Origin: Solea solea
Taxonomy: Eukaryota > Chordata > Actinopteri > Pleuronectiformes > Soleidae
Assembly: GCF_958295425.1 (NCBI RefSeq)
Contig: NC_081146.1
Location: 4,526,041-4,590,040 of the forward strand
DNA length: 64,000 bases
Reading direction: 5' to 3'
Shown here: piece by piece, positions 12,101 to 23,563 of the stretch
Layout of the letters: each line of letters begins with the position of its first letter
Position numbering within the stretch: position 1 is the first letter of the stretch
Made by a program: the position numbers and the translations under genes
Notes under the pieces: generated by a model
Seen by the model: the letters and a program-made list of their open reading frames with translations, nothing else
What the model was told of the DNA's origin: nothing
Databases searched by the model: none

Positions 12101-13020
12101 TATAGAGTTTGGTTCCTACTTTAAAAAAAAAGAACAACTTACATTTTATCATGATCCATTTTCTGAATTCCTCTAACTTAATATCAGTTTCAGTCCCAAA
12201 CCCCAGTAGTTGTTTAGGCAAGAATTTAGACTGTTTTACATGAGATTATTATTTGGTCAAATGTGCTGGTGTCTTTTGTTCATCATGTGTCAGAAAATCG
12301 AGAGAATGAAAGGAGAGCTCCACCTTCTGGACGCAGAAAGCAAACAGAAAAACAAGCACACGTTTTTCGTGGATTCAAAGAAGGAAGGTAAATATCATTC
12401 TAGACACTGGACTCATCCCTGCGTGCTGCCACTATCAAGGTCACCACACACACTGTCTTCTTTTCCCTCATGTCCTCAGTAAATTCATTCGATCTGGCGA
12501 ACCACCTGAACACAGCTCCTGAGCTGGTGGACCGAGTTTACAACAGACCCACTCTGAAAACCCTGGAGACCAAGAGCATCCAGGGAGCGACAGAGCCACA
12601 CAGAGTGAAGGTCTGTGTTTGTAGTGAATGCTGATCACCCCTGAACACATTTCTCAGCTCAATGCACTGATGGCTGTTGTTTTCTCCTCATTGTACCTGT
12701 AGAAACTGGCCAGACAGAGGAAGCACCAGTACACGATCCTTTCTCAGAGGATTGACCGAGAAAAGAAAATGTTTGTCATCACCCAGAAGATCCAGACACG
12801 CAAGGATCTGCAGGTGAGGAGGAGGAGGAGGAGGAGATGGTTCTTCATTTTGGCTTGAATTGAGCATCCTCAAACATCCATGTTTATTTTGGTGTGAGCT
12901 TTCATGTGGTTTTTGTTATTTTCCTCTTTGCATCAGGATAAGAGGAAGAAAGTGAAGGTCAAAAAGGAGACGATCAACTCTGCAGCTATTTATAAGTTTG
13001 AGGCCAAGAGGAAACGCTGA
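9162..13020 (+). CDS. utp11: UTP11, small-subunit processome / U3 snoRNP component
   Basis: There are eight coding exons: 9162-9221, 10606-10667, 11053-11155, 11276-11392, 12294-12387, 12480-12610, 12703-12813 and 12937-13020. All introns are GT-AG. They total 762 nt, giving 253 aa and a stop, the same length as human UTP11. The protein is lysine/arginine-rich throughout: MSSFRKALKSRQKNHHERSQ at the N-terminus, GLLEKKKDYKLRA at 28-40, ALRKKALEKNPDEFYFNM near 51-69, TQDIKYVEMKRVAEAK ending at 114, and APELVDRVYNRP in exon 6. The C-terminus is AIYKFEAKRKR. UTP11 acts in the nucleolus in processing 18S rRNA within the 90S pre-ribosome. The start has a good Kozak context (aaacATG). Intron 1 (1,384 bp) contains a minisatellite and intron 2 a MITE; introns 3, 5, 6 and 7 are only 92-123 bp, as expected in a fish. 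The MYC-type promoter fits a ribosome-biogenesis gene. Confidence 0.97.
9281..10110. repeat. Minisatellite in utp11 intron 1, about 72-bp period
   Basis: The unit begins cagggaccgagaccatgtca. Starts fall at 9281, 9352, 9424, 9496 and 9567 (spacing 71, 72, 72, 71), then at 9611 after a shortened 44-bp unit. After that the array degenerates to about 10110. Each unit is itself made of two related phrases (accatgtcaagaccaag twice per unit), so an older, shorter repeat lies beneath it. It sits wholly inside the intron. Confidence 0.9.
10705..10996. mobile_element. Short MITE-like element in utp11 intron 2
   Basis: The left end, tttaaagctgtagtgtgtaa, is partly complementary to the right end near 10975-10996 (gcactgcatttttaag). 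Related left ends occur near 26168 (gcacagtgtgtaattt) and 61771 (taaagctgcagtgcatga). The element is non-coding. Confidence 0.45.
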
Positions 13021-13215
13021 GAGTGGAATGGATGGAACATGGATAAGTCATTTTACAACGATCAACAGCTTAATGCCATACAAGCGCTTCAGTGGACCTT
13101 GAGATCGTACAATAGATCACAGGCATGGGATATTTCTCTTTGCTGCACCTGGGTAATTCTGTGCTTATTTATCTATGACTTGTAGTTTATTTCTAATAAA
13201 AATCTGAATAACATG
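13021..13215 (+). terminator. utp11: utp11 3' UTR with poly(A) signal
   Basis: A canonical AATAAA lies at 13195-13200, 175 nt after the stop codon. Cleavage is expected about 15-25 nt later. The 3' UTR is short and shows no other notable structure. Confidence 0.75.
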
Positions 13216-13996
13216 CAAATTGATGTGTTTTCCTTTTTTGAAATGTGCAGCTAAAACATGTTGATTTTTCTGCATGGACTTTGATGCAGGGGAGTGACAA
13301 GTTTCCAAACCAGAAGTGGCTTATTAACACTGAGATAATGCATCACAAAAACATTAACTAATATCTTAAAATATTGAAGATGTAAGAAGGCTTAGATTTT
13401 ATTATGCGAGCCTTTTGTTAATTTTGTTAAAATATGATTGACCTGTCTGGTTTATATTTTACAAGGTTTCAAACTGAATTTGAACTGAGGATGTGGTACG
13501 TGGTCTGACCAGCTGTTGTTTTATTCTTGAACCAGTAGGTGGCATTAGTGTTCTTTATGATTCAAACTGAAGTAAATAAACTCGGTGACCAAAGACAGTG
13601 GAGCTTAAAGTACATGGATAAATGTGTTTAAAGAGTTAATTGTAATTAAGAGTAATACAACATTCAAGCATAAAAAAAACACCTTTTTTTGTTTGTTTGT
13701 TGTAGTGTTAAACTCTAATGTCACCTTTAATTCCTAATTTGAACCTGCATTATAAGACAGATGATCATTTTTAAAGCTACAAAAAGAGCTATTCCTCAAA
13801 TGTAGCCTCCCGTGATTGATGAATGTTGCATTTAAGTTTTCTTTATCAGCCTAAAACACAAGATATACAACATGTCCATGTTATGATTATGTCCTATCAC
13901 TGCATTCATGTTTTTATCTGATGACCAATACATAAAAGGTAAACCTATATTTTTTTCACATAATAATTAATATATTACACATGAACATACACACCC
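13216..13996. other. Intergenic downstream of utp11
   Basis: Apart from the CTCF-like site listed separately, the stretch holds a short piece of the copy-A MITE family (tgcatggactttgatgcagg near 13272) and AT-rich sequence. There is no gene. Confidence 0.4.
13532..13544 (+). promoter_or_regulatory. CTCF consensus site, forward
   Basis: CCAGTAGGTGGCA fits every position of the core CCASYAGRKGGCR. It lies 0.5 kb past the utp11 stop, at the boundary between utp11 and the pou3f1 gene desert. Its forward orientation points it into the desert. Confidence 0.5.
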
Positions 13997-14741
13997 TGGC
14001 CACATTATTAGGTACACATTACTGCCTTGATTCTTTGGCCTAAATGCAACAAGGTGCACTCAGAGATGTTGGTACATGCAGTTGCTGCACATCCATGATG
14101 TGAATCTCCTGCTACACCACATCCTAAAGGTGTCGTCATTCAAAAAAACAGCTGGAGATTATTTGTCACATGACACATTACAAGAAAGTACAATGTTGTG
14201 TTCACATGATGATTTTATTTTTTGCCAAATTCTTAGCCTACCTACGAATGAGGCACACTTACTTCCAATCTTCTGTTTTGGTGAGCCCATATGAATCGTG
14301 GCCTCATTTTTACCTTTCTCCAATTTTCAACTTTCTTCCACATTCCGATGCTCGGTTTGAACTTCAGTTGGTCGTCTTGACCAGGTGGTACGACCCACAA
14401 TGCATGGAGTTGCTGCCATGTGATTGGCTGATTAGATTCATTCGTCTACTGCTTTATCCTCTACATGAAGGTCATGGGGCTCAGGAGCCAATCCCAGCTG
14501 ACACAGGGTGAACAGGTGCAGGGCAGCAACATACACTCACACCTGTGTTCAGTTTGTCCAATTGACCTCTGTGTGTTTTTGGACTGTGGGAGGAAACCTG
14601 AAGGAGTTCCTGAAGAAAACCCACGCACACAGGGAGAACATGCAAACTCCACACACAAAGGCCAGAACCAGAATGCAAGATGACCCTGGCTGATTAGATA
14701 TTTGCTTTAAACTGTTACACAGGTGTACCTATTATAGTGGC
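13997..14741 (-). mobile_element. Tc1-like transposon, deleted copy, with a SINE inserted
   Basis: The left end is tggccacattattaggtaca and the right end is gtgtacctattatagtggc, an imperfect terminal inverted pair. Internal DNA corresponds to the two ends of the transposase gene read backwards, for example ctgcacatccatgatgtgaa near 14085 and gatgctcggtttgaact near 14347. Most of the central coding region is gone. It is interrupted by the retroposon at 14438-14687. Confidence 0.8.
14438..14687 (-). mobile_element. SINE insertion (5'-truncated) with a perfect target-site duplication
   Basis: The insertion is flanked by GGCTGATTAGAT at 14426-14437 and again at 14688-14699, a perfect 12-bp target-site duplication within the Tc1-like copy. 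The insert carries the family phrases ccaatcccagctgacacagg, ggactgtgggaggaaacc and gagaacatgcaaactccaca. It lies in reverse orientation to the copies at 16351 and 36313. Confidence 0.85.
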
Positions 14742-15125
14742 ACGTAGAGTGCACGTTCATGTTTTGCTGTCTTTTTATGGTTCAAAGTTATTCCAGCAGT
14801 AGCAGTAGTGCAGATAAACTTGACATTATTTTCCTCGTGTATTAACAAAGAGCACGCACAGACTTAGTGAGGGCTGACACACATTCAGCAGAGCCTCTGA
14901 AGGACACACCTTTGTTGCTGGCCCTGACTTAAGATTCAGCACACACACTTCTAACAGACCCTCTTTCACATGTCACAGCAGGGTACACACAGCTGCAGCC
15001 AATAAAATGATGGATGATTTAGGTGTCGGTGAGCAAACATTGATAATAATAATATCGTCAATGCCTGCTCATTAGCTCACTTTAATCAAAACTCCCGATT
15101 ATTCATTTTATTAACCACAGCTGTG

Positions 15126-15164
<39 letters not shown>

Positions 15165-15318
15165 CTGTTGAAAGGCTCCCTTGAGAGACACATGTAATGA
15201 TTGTTACAGCTTTGTCACTTTCTAAAGTTTATTCTCATCTGGGCTGGTTCCTGTTGGACGTGGTGTTAGTTCTGTCACAGGTCATCAAGGAACAAGATCA
15301 ATCTCATGCACATTTAAA

Positions 15319-15353
<35 letters not shown>

Positions 15354-16337
15354 CTATATAATGTAAAGTTAAACGTGACTGTGACAGAAGAAGAAAAAGA
15401 AGCATAGACAGATCACTGATGGCCTCATTCTGTTCACGAGTCCGAGGAATGACACTGAATACGAGGACCTTGAAGTTCACGTAGCTGAATGGAATTCAGC
15501 CATCATTCATTTTGTTACTTCCTCTATTGTTAGTGTTAGTGAGCAGCAAAACTGAATGAAATCTTCTGAGGATATACGTCATGACTCTATGATTATGGAC
15601 GTTAACCTGTGAGATAACCTTGTTAAACATGTGTGTGTGTGTATGTGCCTGTTGTTTCAACAGGATAAGCACAGGTAATAACTGATCACATTAACAACCG
15701 CTCTGTTCAGTTCAACTTAAGTCAGGACAGTGGGACAGTGAAGCAGCCTGAAAGTGAGGACGCTAAAGAGGAAGAAAACTCAGGTTGGTCTACGTGACTG
15801 GTCAAAATCTGGAGGATGACAAACTGAATTGAAATGCATTGTATTCGTAGAGGTTCGCTGTGGGCTTTTCTCTTTTCTCGACACACATACCGCAAATTAG
15901 ACACCAGCCCTGAACATCTGTGAAAGATTCATTTACACCGTGGATTCACTAAATGCTGCATGGTACAGTTACAACACTGGTTGGCAGCTGAGTGCTGGCA
16001 TCCTTTGAGTCACTCCTGCATCCATAGTTTCCCAAACATAAACCTTGTACATGATTTATGGCAGCATACAAGGTGTTTTTTTCTGTATAAAATGTCTTCC
16101 ATGAAGAATCCTAAGAGGGCTGTCATTTTCTGTGTGTCCTCACATCTCTCTGCCTTGCACCTCACCACCTGGGTCCTTGGGGAATTAGGAGAGCATGTAC
16201 TCTGCCTGAGTGGCATGGATGAGCGTGGATTAGCTCTGATGCCCTACTGTAAGTACACTCCTGCCTCCAACTGTTCTGCTGATCCTCTCCCCTGCTCTGA
16301 CGGTTACAGCAGTCTCCACTTTGACATTAACATGAAC
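14742..16337. other. Intergenic with microsatellites
   Basis: A (CA)n tract lies at about 15128-15162 and a (TA)n tract at about 15322-15350. The remainder is unremarkable and shows no coding exon. Confidence 0.4.
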
Positions 16338-16350
16338 TGAAGCACCATAG

Positions 16351-16686
16351 GGGCACACGGCGAAGTAGTGGCTAGCACTGTTGTCTCGCAGCAAGAAGGT
16401 CGCCGGTTTGAATGCGGGTTTAATCGAAGAGGGCCTCTGTGTGAGTTTGCATGATCTCCCTGTGTGTGTGTGTGTGTGTGTGTGTGGGTTCTCTCTGGGT
16501 AAGGGTTAATTGGACACTAAACTGACTGTAGGTGTGAGTGTGAGGGTGAATGGTTATTTGTCTGTATATGGTGGCCCTACAAAGACTGGCGACCTGTCCA
16601 GGGTGTACCCCGCCTGCTCAGCCGGGATTGAATCTCCCCCACGACCCTCATGTGGAGGATAAAGCAGTAGACAATAAATGAATGAA
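16351..16686 (+). mobile_element. Full-length tRNA-like SINE
   Basis: The head has an A-box-like tagtggctagc (16366-16376) and a B-box-like ggtttgaatgc (16405-16415), as in tRNA-derived SINEs. The body includes actggcgacctgtccagggt, and the tail is (AATG)n. The flanks carry TGAAGCACC at 16338-16346 and 16687-16695, a target-site duplication. A (GT)n tract lies inside near 16462-16486. The family name is uncertain; it is a very common teleost repeat. Confidence 0.75.
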
Positions 16687-16695
16687 TGAAGCACC

Positions 16696-17194
16696 GTGGA
16701 TCTGGTAAAGTAAATTGTATTTTCTACTGCTTTACCCTGCTGTTCTCCCCCCCCCTGCCCCCCCCGTACCTCCATGTAATCACTGTGCTCACATACACGA
16801 TGTGAGCACAACCAAACTGTATGTGTTGTTACTTCCCTTTGATTATAGTGTGAAATAGACTAAAAGCCTGGTGCCCAGCAGCGAATCATGGTGACCCAGG
16901 CTTGATTGATCACTGTGGTGGCAGCAGCTTCATAAACAGGGCCCATCCATCAGCCTCTCCTGGGAGCCACTGTGGGGAGAGAGGGGAGAGAGGGAGCCAG
17001 GCAGAAATGTCACCAGGCACAGGGAAAAGGTGGAGGAGCTGCGGGAGAGGGACCAGAGGCGTTGGCCCAAACACTGCTGACCAGAGCAAAGGTGAGCCAG
17101 CGGCTTGGGACGGGCCAAAGCAGAGAAAGAGTGATGGTGGTTGTTCTCATTTAAAACTCAGAACTAACGAGAGTAAATGCCTTCAAGGGAAAGT
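16696..17194. other. Intergenic, G-rich on + strand near 16970-17100
   Basis: No gene is seen. A purine-rich patch of gggagag repeats lies at 16970-17040, and C-runs lie at 16747-16766. Confidence 0.35.
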
Positions 17195-17790
17195 TAGGCT
17201 TTTCTGAAACGTCGTTATATGAGGCACTGACTTACGTAGAGAAGCAGCCTGAGACATGAATGCTCGGTCACTGAAAACATGGCTGCCAGATACAACAAAA
17301 AAACAGATTTTAGCCACTTAACAAGAGGCTCAAGTAATAAAAACAACACCTGCTTAAGTCTATGGCACCTGAAGAATATTTATGCAGCTTTATCTCATCA
17401 TTAGACAGGTTTTTCTAACTGTAAAGTCAAGTTTGTGTTGCTGTTTTCACTCCTCGCACCAAAGTCCATAAAGAAAATGTTGCATTTTCACATCACTACA
17501 TTCAGGAGTGGTTAAAACCACTGCTGCCTTCATCAGACAGTCCAAATGTGATATTTTATGATGATTGTCTTTGAAATCCTTGCTTCATATTCACTAAAGT
17601 GACACAAGCATGATAAACAAGACAGCAGTGGACCAGCATCTCTGCGTCCCTGTGAGCTACAATTACAAATATTCTCTATGGACTTTGGTGCAGGAGAGTG
17701 AGCACTTAAGAAAGCTATGTTTGTGTCTGGAGCTCTACACAGCACAGTCAGAGCTGATTCAACCACTGATATAAACAATTCTACCCAAAT
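17195..17790. mobile_element. Dispersed MITE-like family, copy B
   Basis: It carries the family phrases cactgaaaacatggctgcc (17269), agattttagccacttaac (17302), gcaccaaagtccat (17457) and ctctatggactttggtgcag (17675). A 20-bp segment, cacagcacagtcagagctga at 17738-17757, recurs exactly at 28195-28214. Confidence 0.55.
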
Positions 17791-20044
17791 CGTACTAGGA
17801 ATGTTGACGAGAATGTGTCACAAAGTAGAGAACCACGTAGTAAACGCACAACAAGTCACACAAGCCTCCATCGCTGGCATTTCACTGTTGACCATTCATG
17901 TGAAAAACTGTGTCGTCTGCAGTAGAAGAGTGACGAACGTCCCCAGCCAGTGCTCCCTCTCTACTACCTTATGTCTTCCTCCCACTCTGCCTGTCCTCTC
18001 CGACTGCGTCAGACCGCTGAGAGAGCGTGCCTGTATCTACACCCTCAGGCCCAGCATCCATAAGCGGAGGGGGTGGAGGTCGTTGAGGAGAGCCCAGGGG
18101 TCGAAACACTGTGTGCGCAGTTCCGGGACCCCGTTCAGACTGTGCGACCCAGACACAGACGAGCCACTGTTCCTCCTCAAGCTCGCCTTTCATTCCCCAC
18201 AGCAACGGGACTCTTATGCTGGGGCGCAGAGGCAGGGCTCAGGGGTGGGCAGTGGGCGACCCTCTGATTTTAAAGATATAGACAGGCATTCCTCTATTGT
18301 CAAAAGCCTCATAATTCACTTGACGACTCGTACGGGCCATCCTGTCCCCCTCTGTAAAGTTACTGACCCTGGAGGTTTGCTAACAAACGGTCATTTTTGG
18401 ACTGGTGGGGGGGGGGGGGGGGGGTTAGACGTGGAGAGCTGGGTTGAAGTCACACAGCTGCAGGGTATGACATTAACCTCCACATATAGTGACTGTGTAA
18501 GAGAGAAAAGTGTGGCCTGGTTAAGAAAGGGTACAATAAATGGACCTTTGTTCTGCAAGTTTAGTTATTAGATGCATCATGGGAAAAAAATCCTGTATAT
18601 CAGAAAATCATCTTAGATGTGAATACACTGCAAATTCAAATATACCTACAACATAAATTACATTAAAATAAACGTACATATGTATGGTGCGTGTGTGAAT
18701 GTTCTTAATTGCGTATTGTTTCTTTTTTTTATGTTTTTGGTCGTGGGGAAAAAGGGAGTTGGTGTTTTATTGGCATCAGTAATGTCGTAATGTTTATTTG
18801 TTTATTTATTTATCTGCTTGAGTAGGAATATTGCACAGATTATAGCAAGTGGCTAATTTACATCTGTAGTCTCTAGACAGGTTGGTGAGCACGTAGACAA
18901 GAAGGAAAACAAAAACAAACTAAACAATACTACAACAACAATACACGAATAGGGGGAAAAACAGCATAAACTGTGTTCCAGTTAATGAAGACCAGCTACT
19001 AACTGTGTAACATATGTGATGCAGCAATGTAAAAGGGACTGCTGCTAAAGTGCTCATGTTAAGTAGATTTGGGTTTATTTACTAGTTTCCATGAACAGGA
19101 AGAAGTTTTATAATGAGTTGCCTGTTGTAGAGGCGACAGCAACATTAGGAAGTGTTTCATTGAAGTGATGGACATGAAGCAGCAAAAAGGTGCATTTGTT
19201 CCACTTTGATTGTACAAGAATAACAGCTGGCATCACAGATGTGGAGACTTTAAACCGTGTCTATGCGTCGCCCAGTAACACTTATCATGACTCAGACAAA
19301 AAGATGTAAATGTTTGAAATGTCCTCTTATCAAATAAGTTCAGAAGTTCAAGTTTGGCAATAAGTAAAAAAAACATTTTGTTTGAGTAAAACAACGTGGT
19401 GAGCACTCTTGGTTCCCGACCTGTAGCGATAATACAGAAACAAACCAATCACACTCTCTGGATGTCTTTACCTCCAGACCTGGTCCTTGCAAATCACAAG
19501 TGCTGCACCTCTAACCACCCATTTCTCTAATAAACAACAACTCTACCCTGCTCCACCGCCAGTGTACAGAGTGGAGGTTAAGGATGTACTAATCGATCCT
19601 CCAATTACTCTGAGCTGGAGAGCGAATGGTGGGTGGAAGAGAGAGGTGGCCTGGGGTTTGAGTGTTGAGAGGGAGTGTGTCTCAGAATGCGCGGGGTGGG
19701 GGGATGAGAGGGAGTCTTTATCTTCGGATCCCTTTCTCCTTTAACTTGAAGCTGGGTGTCATGGGGCTTTTGAAGTCGTGATAGAGGAGGGACAGGAAAG
19801 GGGGAGGAGGGGGTGATGGCGTACAGGCATGGTCTCTCTCTCTCTCCATGCCAGGGGGAAGACGTCTGAAGGAAAATCTTTACAGCCTTGACAGTGCCCC
19901 TGACGTGTTTGCGCTTTTCTCTCTCTCTCTTATTTTGAGGGGGGGGGGGGGGGGATGTGTGTATTTGTGTCAGTATTTGGATATGTGTGCGTATCTTAGC
20001 ATGTTTGTGTGTGTGTGTGTGTATGTGTGTGTGCTTGAGTTGAA
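17791..20044. other. Intergenic; moderately GC-rich patch at 17.95-18.37 kb
   Basis: A 284-codon open frame (17717-18571) begins inside the preceding repeat and runs through a 17-G homopolymer. It has no recognisable protein domain and no splice context, so it is not called as a gene. A G-run lies at about 18408-18424 and another at 19939-19954. The GC-rich patch could be a regulatory element but carries no diagnostic motif cluster. Confidence 0.35.
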
Positions 20045-20200
20045 TGCCTGGCTCATGCATTGAGGTGGGGATCACAGAGTCCTCTTTTTTCAATTGCCGC
20101 TAATGAGGCCTGGCTGGCAAGAGGTACTCGAATTGATTAAATTTGCATGGGAGCCTAAATCACGATGGGGGCCTCATACTTGTGCCCCCTGCCTCTAGGT
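20045..20200. promoter_or_regulatory. Candidate enhancer block with octamer
   Basis: This is low-repeat sequence between two microsatellites. It contains caattgccgctaatgag (homeodomain cores), aattgattaa and, abutting it, the POU octamer ATTTGCAT (20141-20148). Motif density and lack of decay suggest constraint; no alignment is available here. Confidence 0.35.
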
Positions 20201-20578
20201 ACACACACACACACACACACACACACAGCACCCTTGGACCCCCCCCTCCACCCCCTCCCCTCCTTCAACATCAGACCCTACAGGGGGTAAGTCTCTGCAG
20301 GAGAGAGGGGGACAGAATATACCAGGGGGAGGATGTGTACATGTGAGTGTGTGCGTGTGTGTGTGTGCGTGTGTGTGCGTGTGTGGTGTTGAACGGGGCG
20401 TGGAGCGCACCCATCTGCCCCGGTATTACTGTCAGTCCATCATTCAGGGGAATGCCAAGCGCGCGCCTCGGGGACGTGTTCATTACGCTTTAACTACCGG
20501 ATCTGTCCTTGTCTTGAAGTCTCCCCCCAACAACACCACCACAGCCACCCCCACCCTCGTGTCATTGTCTGCCTGAGA

Positions 20579-20610
<32 letters not shown>

Positions 20611-21121
20611 TTATGCATCTGTCTGCTTGTATCACAACTGAACGCACCCAGTTCATGTGTACAGAAAAGTGTTGGAGGAGTTTAAAATGGTGCTCGTACT
20701 ACAAGCTGTACTGGGTTTGATTGGGTGGGTTAGGGTTGTCACGATACCACACTTTCACGTTTGATAACGATACCCAGCAAAATACTTCATACCCGATACC
20801 AGTAAAGTGAGTGTAAAGCAAATGCAGAGTTTCTCCTCTTCACACATGTTAACAAAATGACATGATGGAACACCCGAGCCATAGTTAACATAACTCTTCT
20901 GCAAACACTGTAATGATATGAAAGCCCTCAGTGAGCTTTACTGTGTAAGTGGTTTTCCTGTTCATGTGTGAGTAACTGCGGCTGCTCCTGCATCTATGGA
21001 AGAAGAGAAAGAAAGTAGAGAAAGAGGTCAGGACTGTAGCTGAACCAGAGCAGTTATTAAACTGCCTTAACAATTATGAACATGACTTCTGTACATGTAC
21101 ATGTTCTCTTTGATTATCCAG

Positions 21122-21127
<6 letters not shown>

Positions 21128-21176
<49 letters not shown>

Positions 21177-21180
21177 TATA
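21128..21180. repeat. (TA)n microsatellite
   Basis: A near-pure TA tract with one central gta interruption. The half-arms are self-complementary. Confidence 0.9.
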
Positions 21181-21469
21181 CATATGTTGTTTGTATGTTC
21201 GATATGAACTAAATGGTGAATGGTCAGTATTTAGCTCTTTTCTAGTCTTGATGACCACTCAAAGCTGCTTTACACTACATTCGCTCACACTTTCATACAG
21301 TGCATCTATGTGCAGTGCATTTTCTATCACTTTCTATTTCTTGCCCAAGGACACATTGGCAAATCCACAACCTTTGAGTTGAAATACAACTTGCTCTACT
21401 ACTATTATGTTTGTTGAACAGATGAGTTTGAGCATGTATGTTTATTCTATGCAGATATTGATGAGCGGC

Positions 21470-21472
<3 letters not shown>

Positions 21473-21536
<64 letters not shown>
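21473..21536. repeat. (GT)32 microsatellite
   Basis: An uninterrupted GT dinucleotide array of 64 bp, the longest pure dinucleotide tract in the window. It is likely polymorphic. Confidence 0.95.
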
Positions 21537-21538
<2 letters not shown>

Positions 21539-21650
21539 CAGAGCAGAGAATGTTGCAGAATTTTACCTGATTTAAAACCTAACTTAGCTTTTAACTTTTT
21601 AATCATTGACGTTTGGCATGGTGGTTATTAATAATTCCTGTAGAGCATTT

Positions 21651-22125
21651 TTTTTAATCACTTTACACAGATTTTAACATTTTTAATGACTAAAAACTGA
21701 AAAAGAAAAGTCAGTATCATTCACACTAAGAGTTTCTTTTCTGTGCTTCAGGTGATTAGATTACAACTAACAGAGTTGTTAAGAAAAGCTGCCACTGTTT
21801 GTCTTGTTGCTGGTCAGTTTCTGTGACGCAGATAATAGTGTGACCATGTTCAATAACCCTGGCTGTTAATGATACAGAAGATGGCACTGTTAGTATCCAT
21901 ACTATTGCAAATCCCATTCACATTTTTTAATATTAGTATCTGAGGATACATTTTTTTAGTTGTGAGTTTATGAAAACTCATTATATTAAACTATATTATC
22001 AGTGTGTGACCATGCACTTTTCTGTCTCGGGAATTTGTTAGTGTTTACTCTAATAATTGTTCCCTCTCTAAGCAGTACATGACAATGTGGTGAGCATGTG
22101 CGCTTTGAATCTGCGTGTATGTGCA

Positions 22126-22162
<37 letters not shown>

Positions 22163-22184
22163 TGATGGGGGACAGTGCTCGTGC
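21651..22184. other. Intergenic, nothing recognised
   Basis: AT-rich sequence followed by a (GT)n tract near 22128-22160. No gene or clear repeat family is seen. Confidence 0.35.
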
Positions 22185-22345
22185 CTGGGTGATTGCAGTA
22201 ATCAGATCGGGGTGTTAATCAGAGTTTGTTCGTCAGTGGCCTGATGAGGGGCGATGAGGGCCACTGATTGTAATGTGATGCCACGATCAGTCCCTGACGA
22301 CGACAGACAAAAACCGCCATGGAAGTCATTATCATAGCATACACT
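22185..22345. promoter_or_regulatory. Candidate regulatory block
   Basis: Complex, non-repetitive sequence lies between a (GT)n tract upstream and a (CA)n tract downstream. It contains gtaatcagatc, gtgttaatcag, two close gatgagg phrases (22243 and 22253) and gacaaaaac. Such islands near developmental transcription factors are often conserved non-coding elements; here this is inference only. Confidence 0.3.
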
Positions 22346-22418
22346 TTTTTTCCTTTTTCCTCTCCCCACCTTTGGAACACAACAATATGGAGTGTGAAAG
22401 AGTAAACAAACAACACTT

Positions 22419-22449
<31 letters not shown>

Positions 22450-22799
22450 GCGTATGTGCCACCGGAAAGATGCAGACTTGATTATGGGATGTTTTCATTC
22501 CAGTGGACACAATGAAGCACAGAGACACAATGGGATATATGCGTATATCACTATTTAGGTGTCACCCCGGCTGAATACCAGGAGCGGGGGGGGGGGAAGG
22601 GATGTGTTGGGTGAGAGGGGAGAAAAATCATAGTTGACAAAGAGGTTGGGGGTTGGTTGGGGGGGGCAAACGTGACCCCGTGTTTTATAGCCCTGTCTTG
22701 TCATAGACAGACTTGCATCAGATCTTTTATTCCCTTTTTTCTGTGTTTTCTTTTCTCTCTCCACCTTTTTCGTGGGAGGAGGGGGCAGCACTGATACTA

Positions 22800-23055
22800 T
22801 TATGGCTGCCTCATCAGCCAAGTCCCTACAAGGGCTGATACAAATTAATTAACCTAATTAGGGACTGTGATTGCGGGTGTGATTATAGAGGCTGGAAGGG
22901 GAGGGAGGAAGAGAGGGAGGAGAGAGAGAGGAACGGTTTGTGGAGGTGGGGGTTCGCTGGCAGCCAGGGCCCAGGCGATGATGAGCTGGGAGGTGTGGGA
23001 GAAGAGCCAAAATACTATGCATGGCTAATGAGGTAAGCTAGCGATAGCTTCAGCC
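22800..23055. promoter_or_regulatory. Candidate regulatory block with homeodomain cores
   Basis: It includes attaattaacctaattag (22843-22860), with several overlapping ATTA/TAAT cores, and ctatgcatggctaatgagg near 23015. A purine-rich gggagg tract separates the two parts. Confidence 0.35.
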
Positions 23056-23146
23056 TCCCCTCCCTCTCCTTTCTCTTTCTAGTTCCCCACCTTGTATTTA
23101 CTACACATTTATTTATTCATGTCTTATGTTGCCATTTCATCCTTCA

Positions 23147-23563
23147 CTTTAAAGTAACACAATGTAGGATTTGCTCTCAGGGCCCCCCTATTGTTGCCGA
23201 ATGGTATTGTTTGTTACAAGTGTTGTAAAATATGTTGCTGTATAATGTGCCTTTGTTGACAAGCCATTGATCCAGGTGGACTCAGGCAGCAGGACGTACA
23301 AACAGTCATGTCTTCAGACCAGGTACAGTTTATACATTACACTGTTTCATTAGAAACAAAAACTAATGCTGTAAAGCAGCATTCTGTAGTTATTTGTGTG
23401 GCATGAACCCAAAACCAGAAGTTGCAAAATGCCAAAGCAGGTAATGCCAACCTGGTCAGGCTTTGACAGAGCTGACATTCACCCTGTTGTGAGTTAATGA
23501 AGAAACAAAATAAGCTTGGAGACGCCATTTGAAGGTTAAAACACTACATTGTGTCACTTTAAG
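23147..23563. mobile_element. MITE with 19-bp terminal inverted repeats
   Basis: The left end contains ttaaagtaacacaatgtag. The reverse complement of the right end (ctacattgtgtcactttaa) matches it at 18 of 19 positions. The length of about 415 bp and the absence of coding sequence fit a non-autonomous DNA element. Its right end abuts or overlaps the left end of the next element. Confidence 0.75.

Larger units (their letters stand above)
20735..21650 (+). mobile_element. Dispersed element, copy 1 (second copy at 28.6 kb), disrupted by microsatellites
   Basis: It begins gggttgtcacgataccacac. Colinear matches to 28600-29270 include gcaaatgcagagtttctcct versus gcaaatgcagaggttctcct, ccctcagtg, and a shared right part around tttacctgatttaaaac versus tttacatgatttcaaaac. 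The two copies have diverged and are non-coding. (TA)n at 21128-21180 and (GT)32 at 21473-21536 have expanded inside this copy. Confidence 0.55.

Noticed and set aside
17717..18571. 284-codon open frame on the + strand
   Set aside because: It begins inside a dispersed repeat, runs through a 17-G homopolymer, has no recognisable domain and lacks splice or promoter context. Chance openness in GC-richer DNA is more likely.
19605..20093. 162-codon open frame on the - strand with HTHTHT-type peptide
   Set aside because: It is mainly translated (GT)n and other simple sequence; the same applies to many frames near 20.2, 25.3, 49.8 and 56.7 kb.
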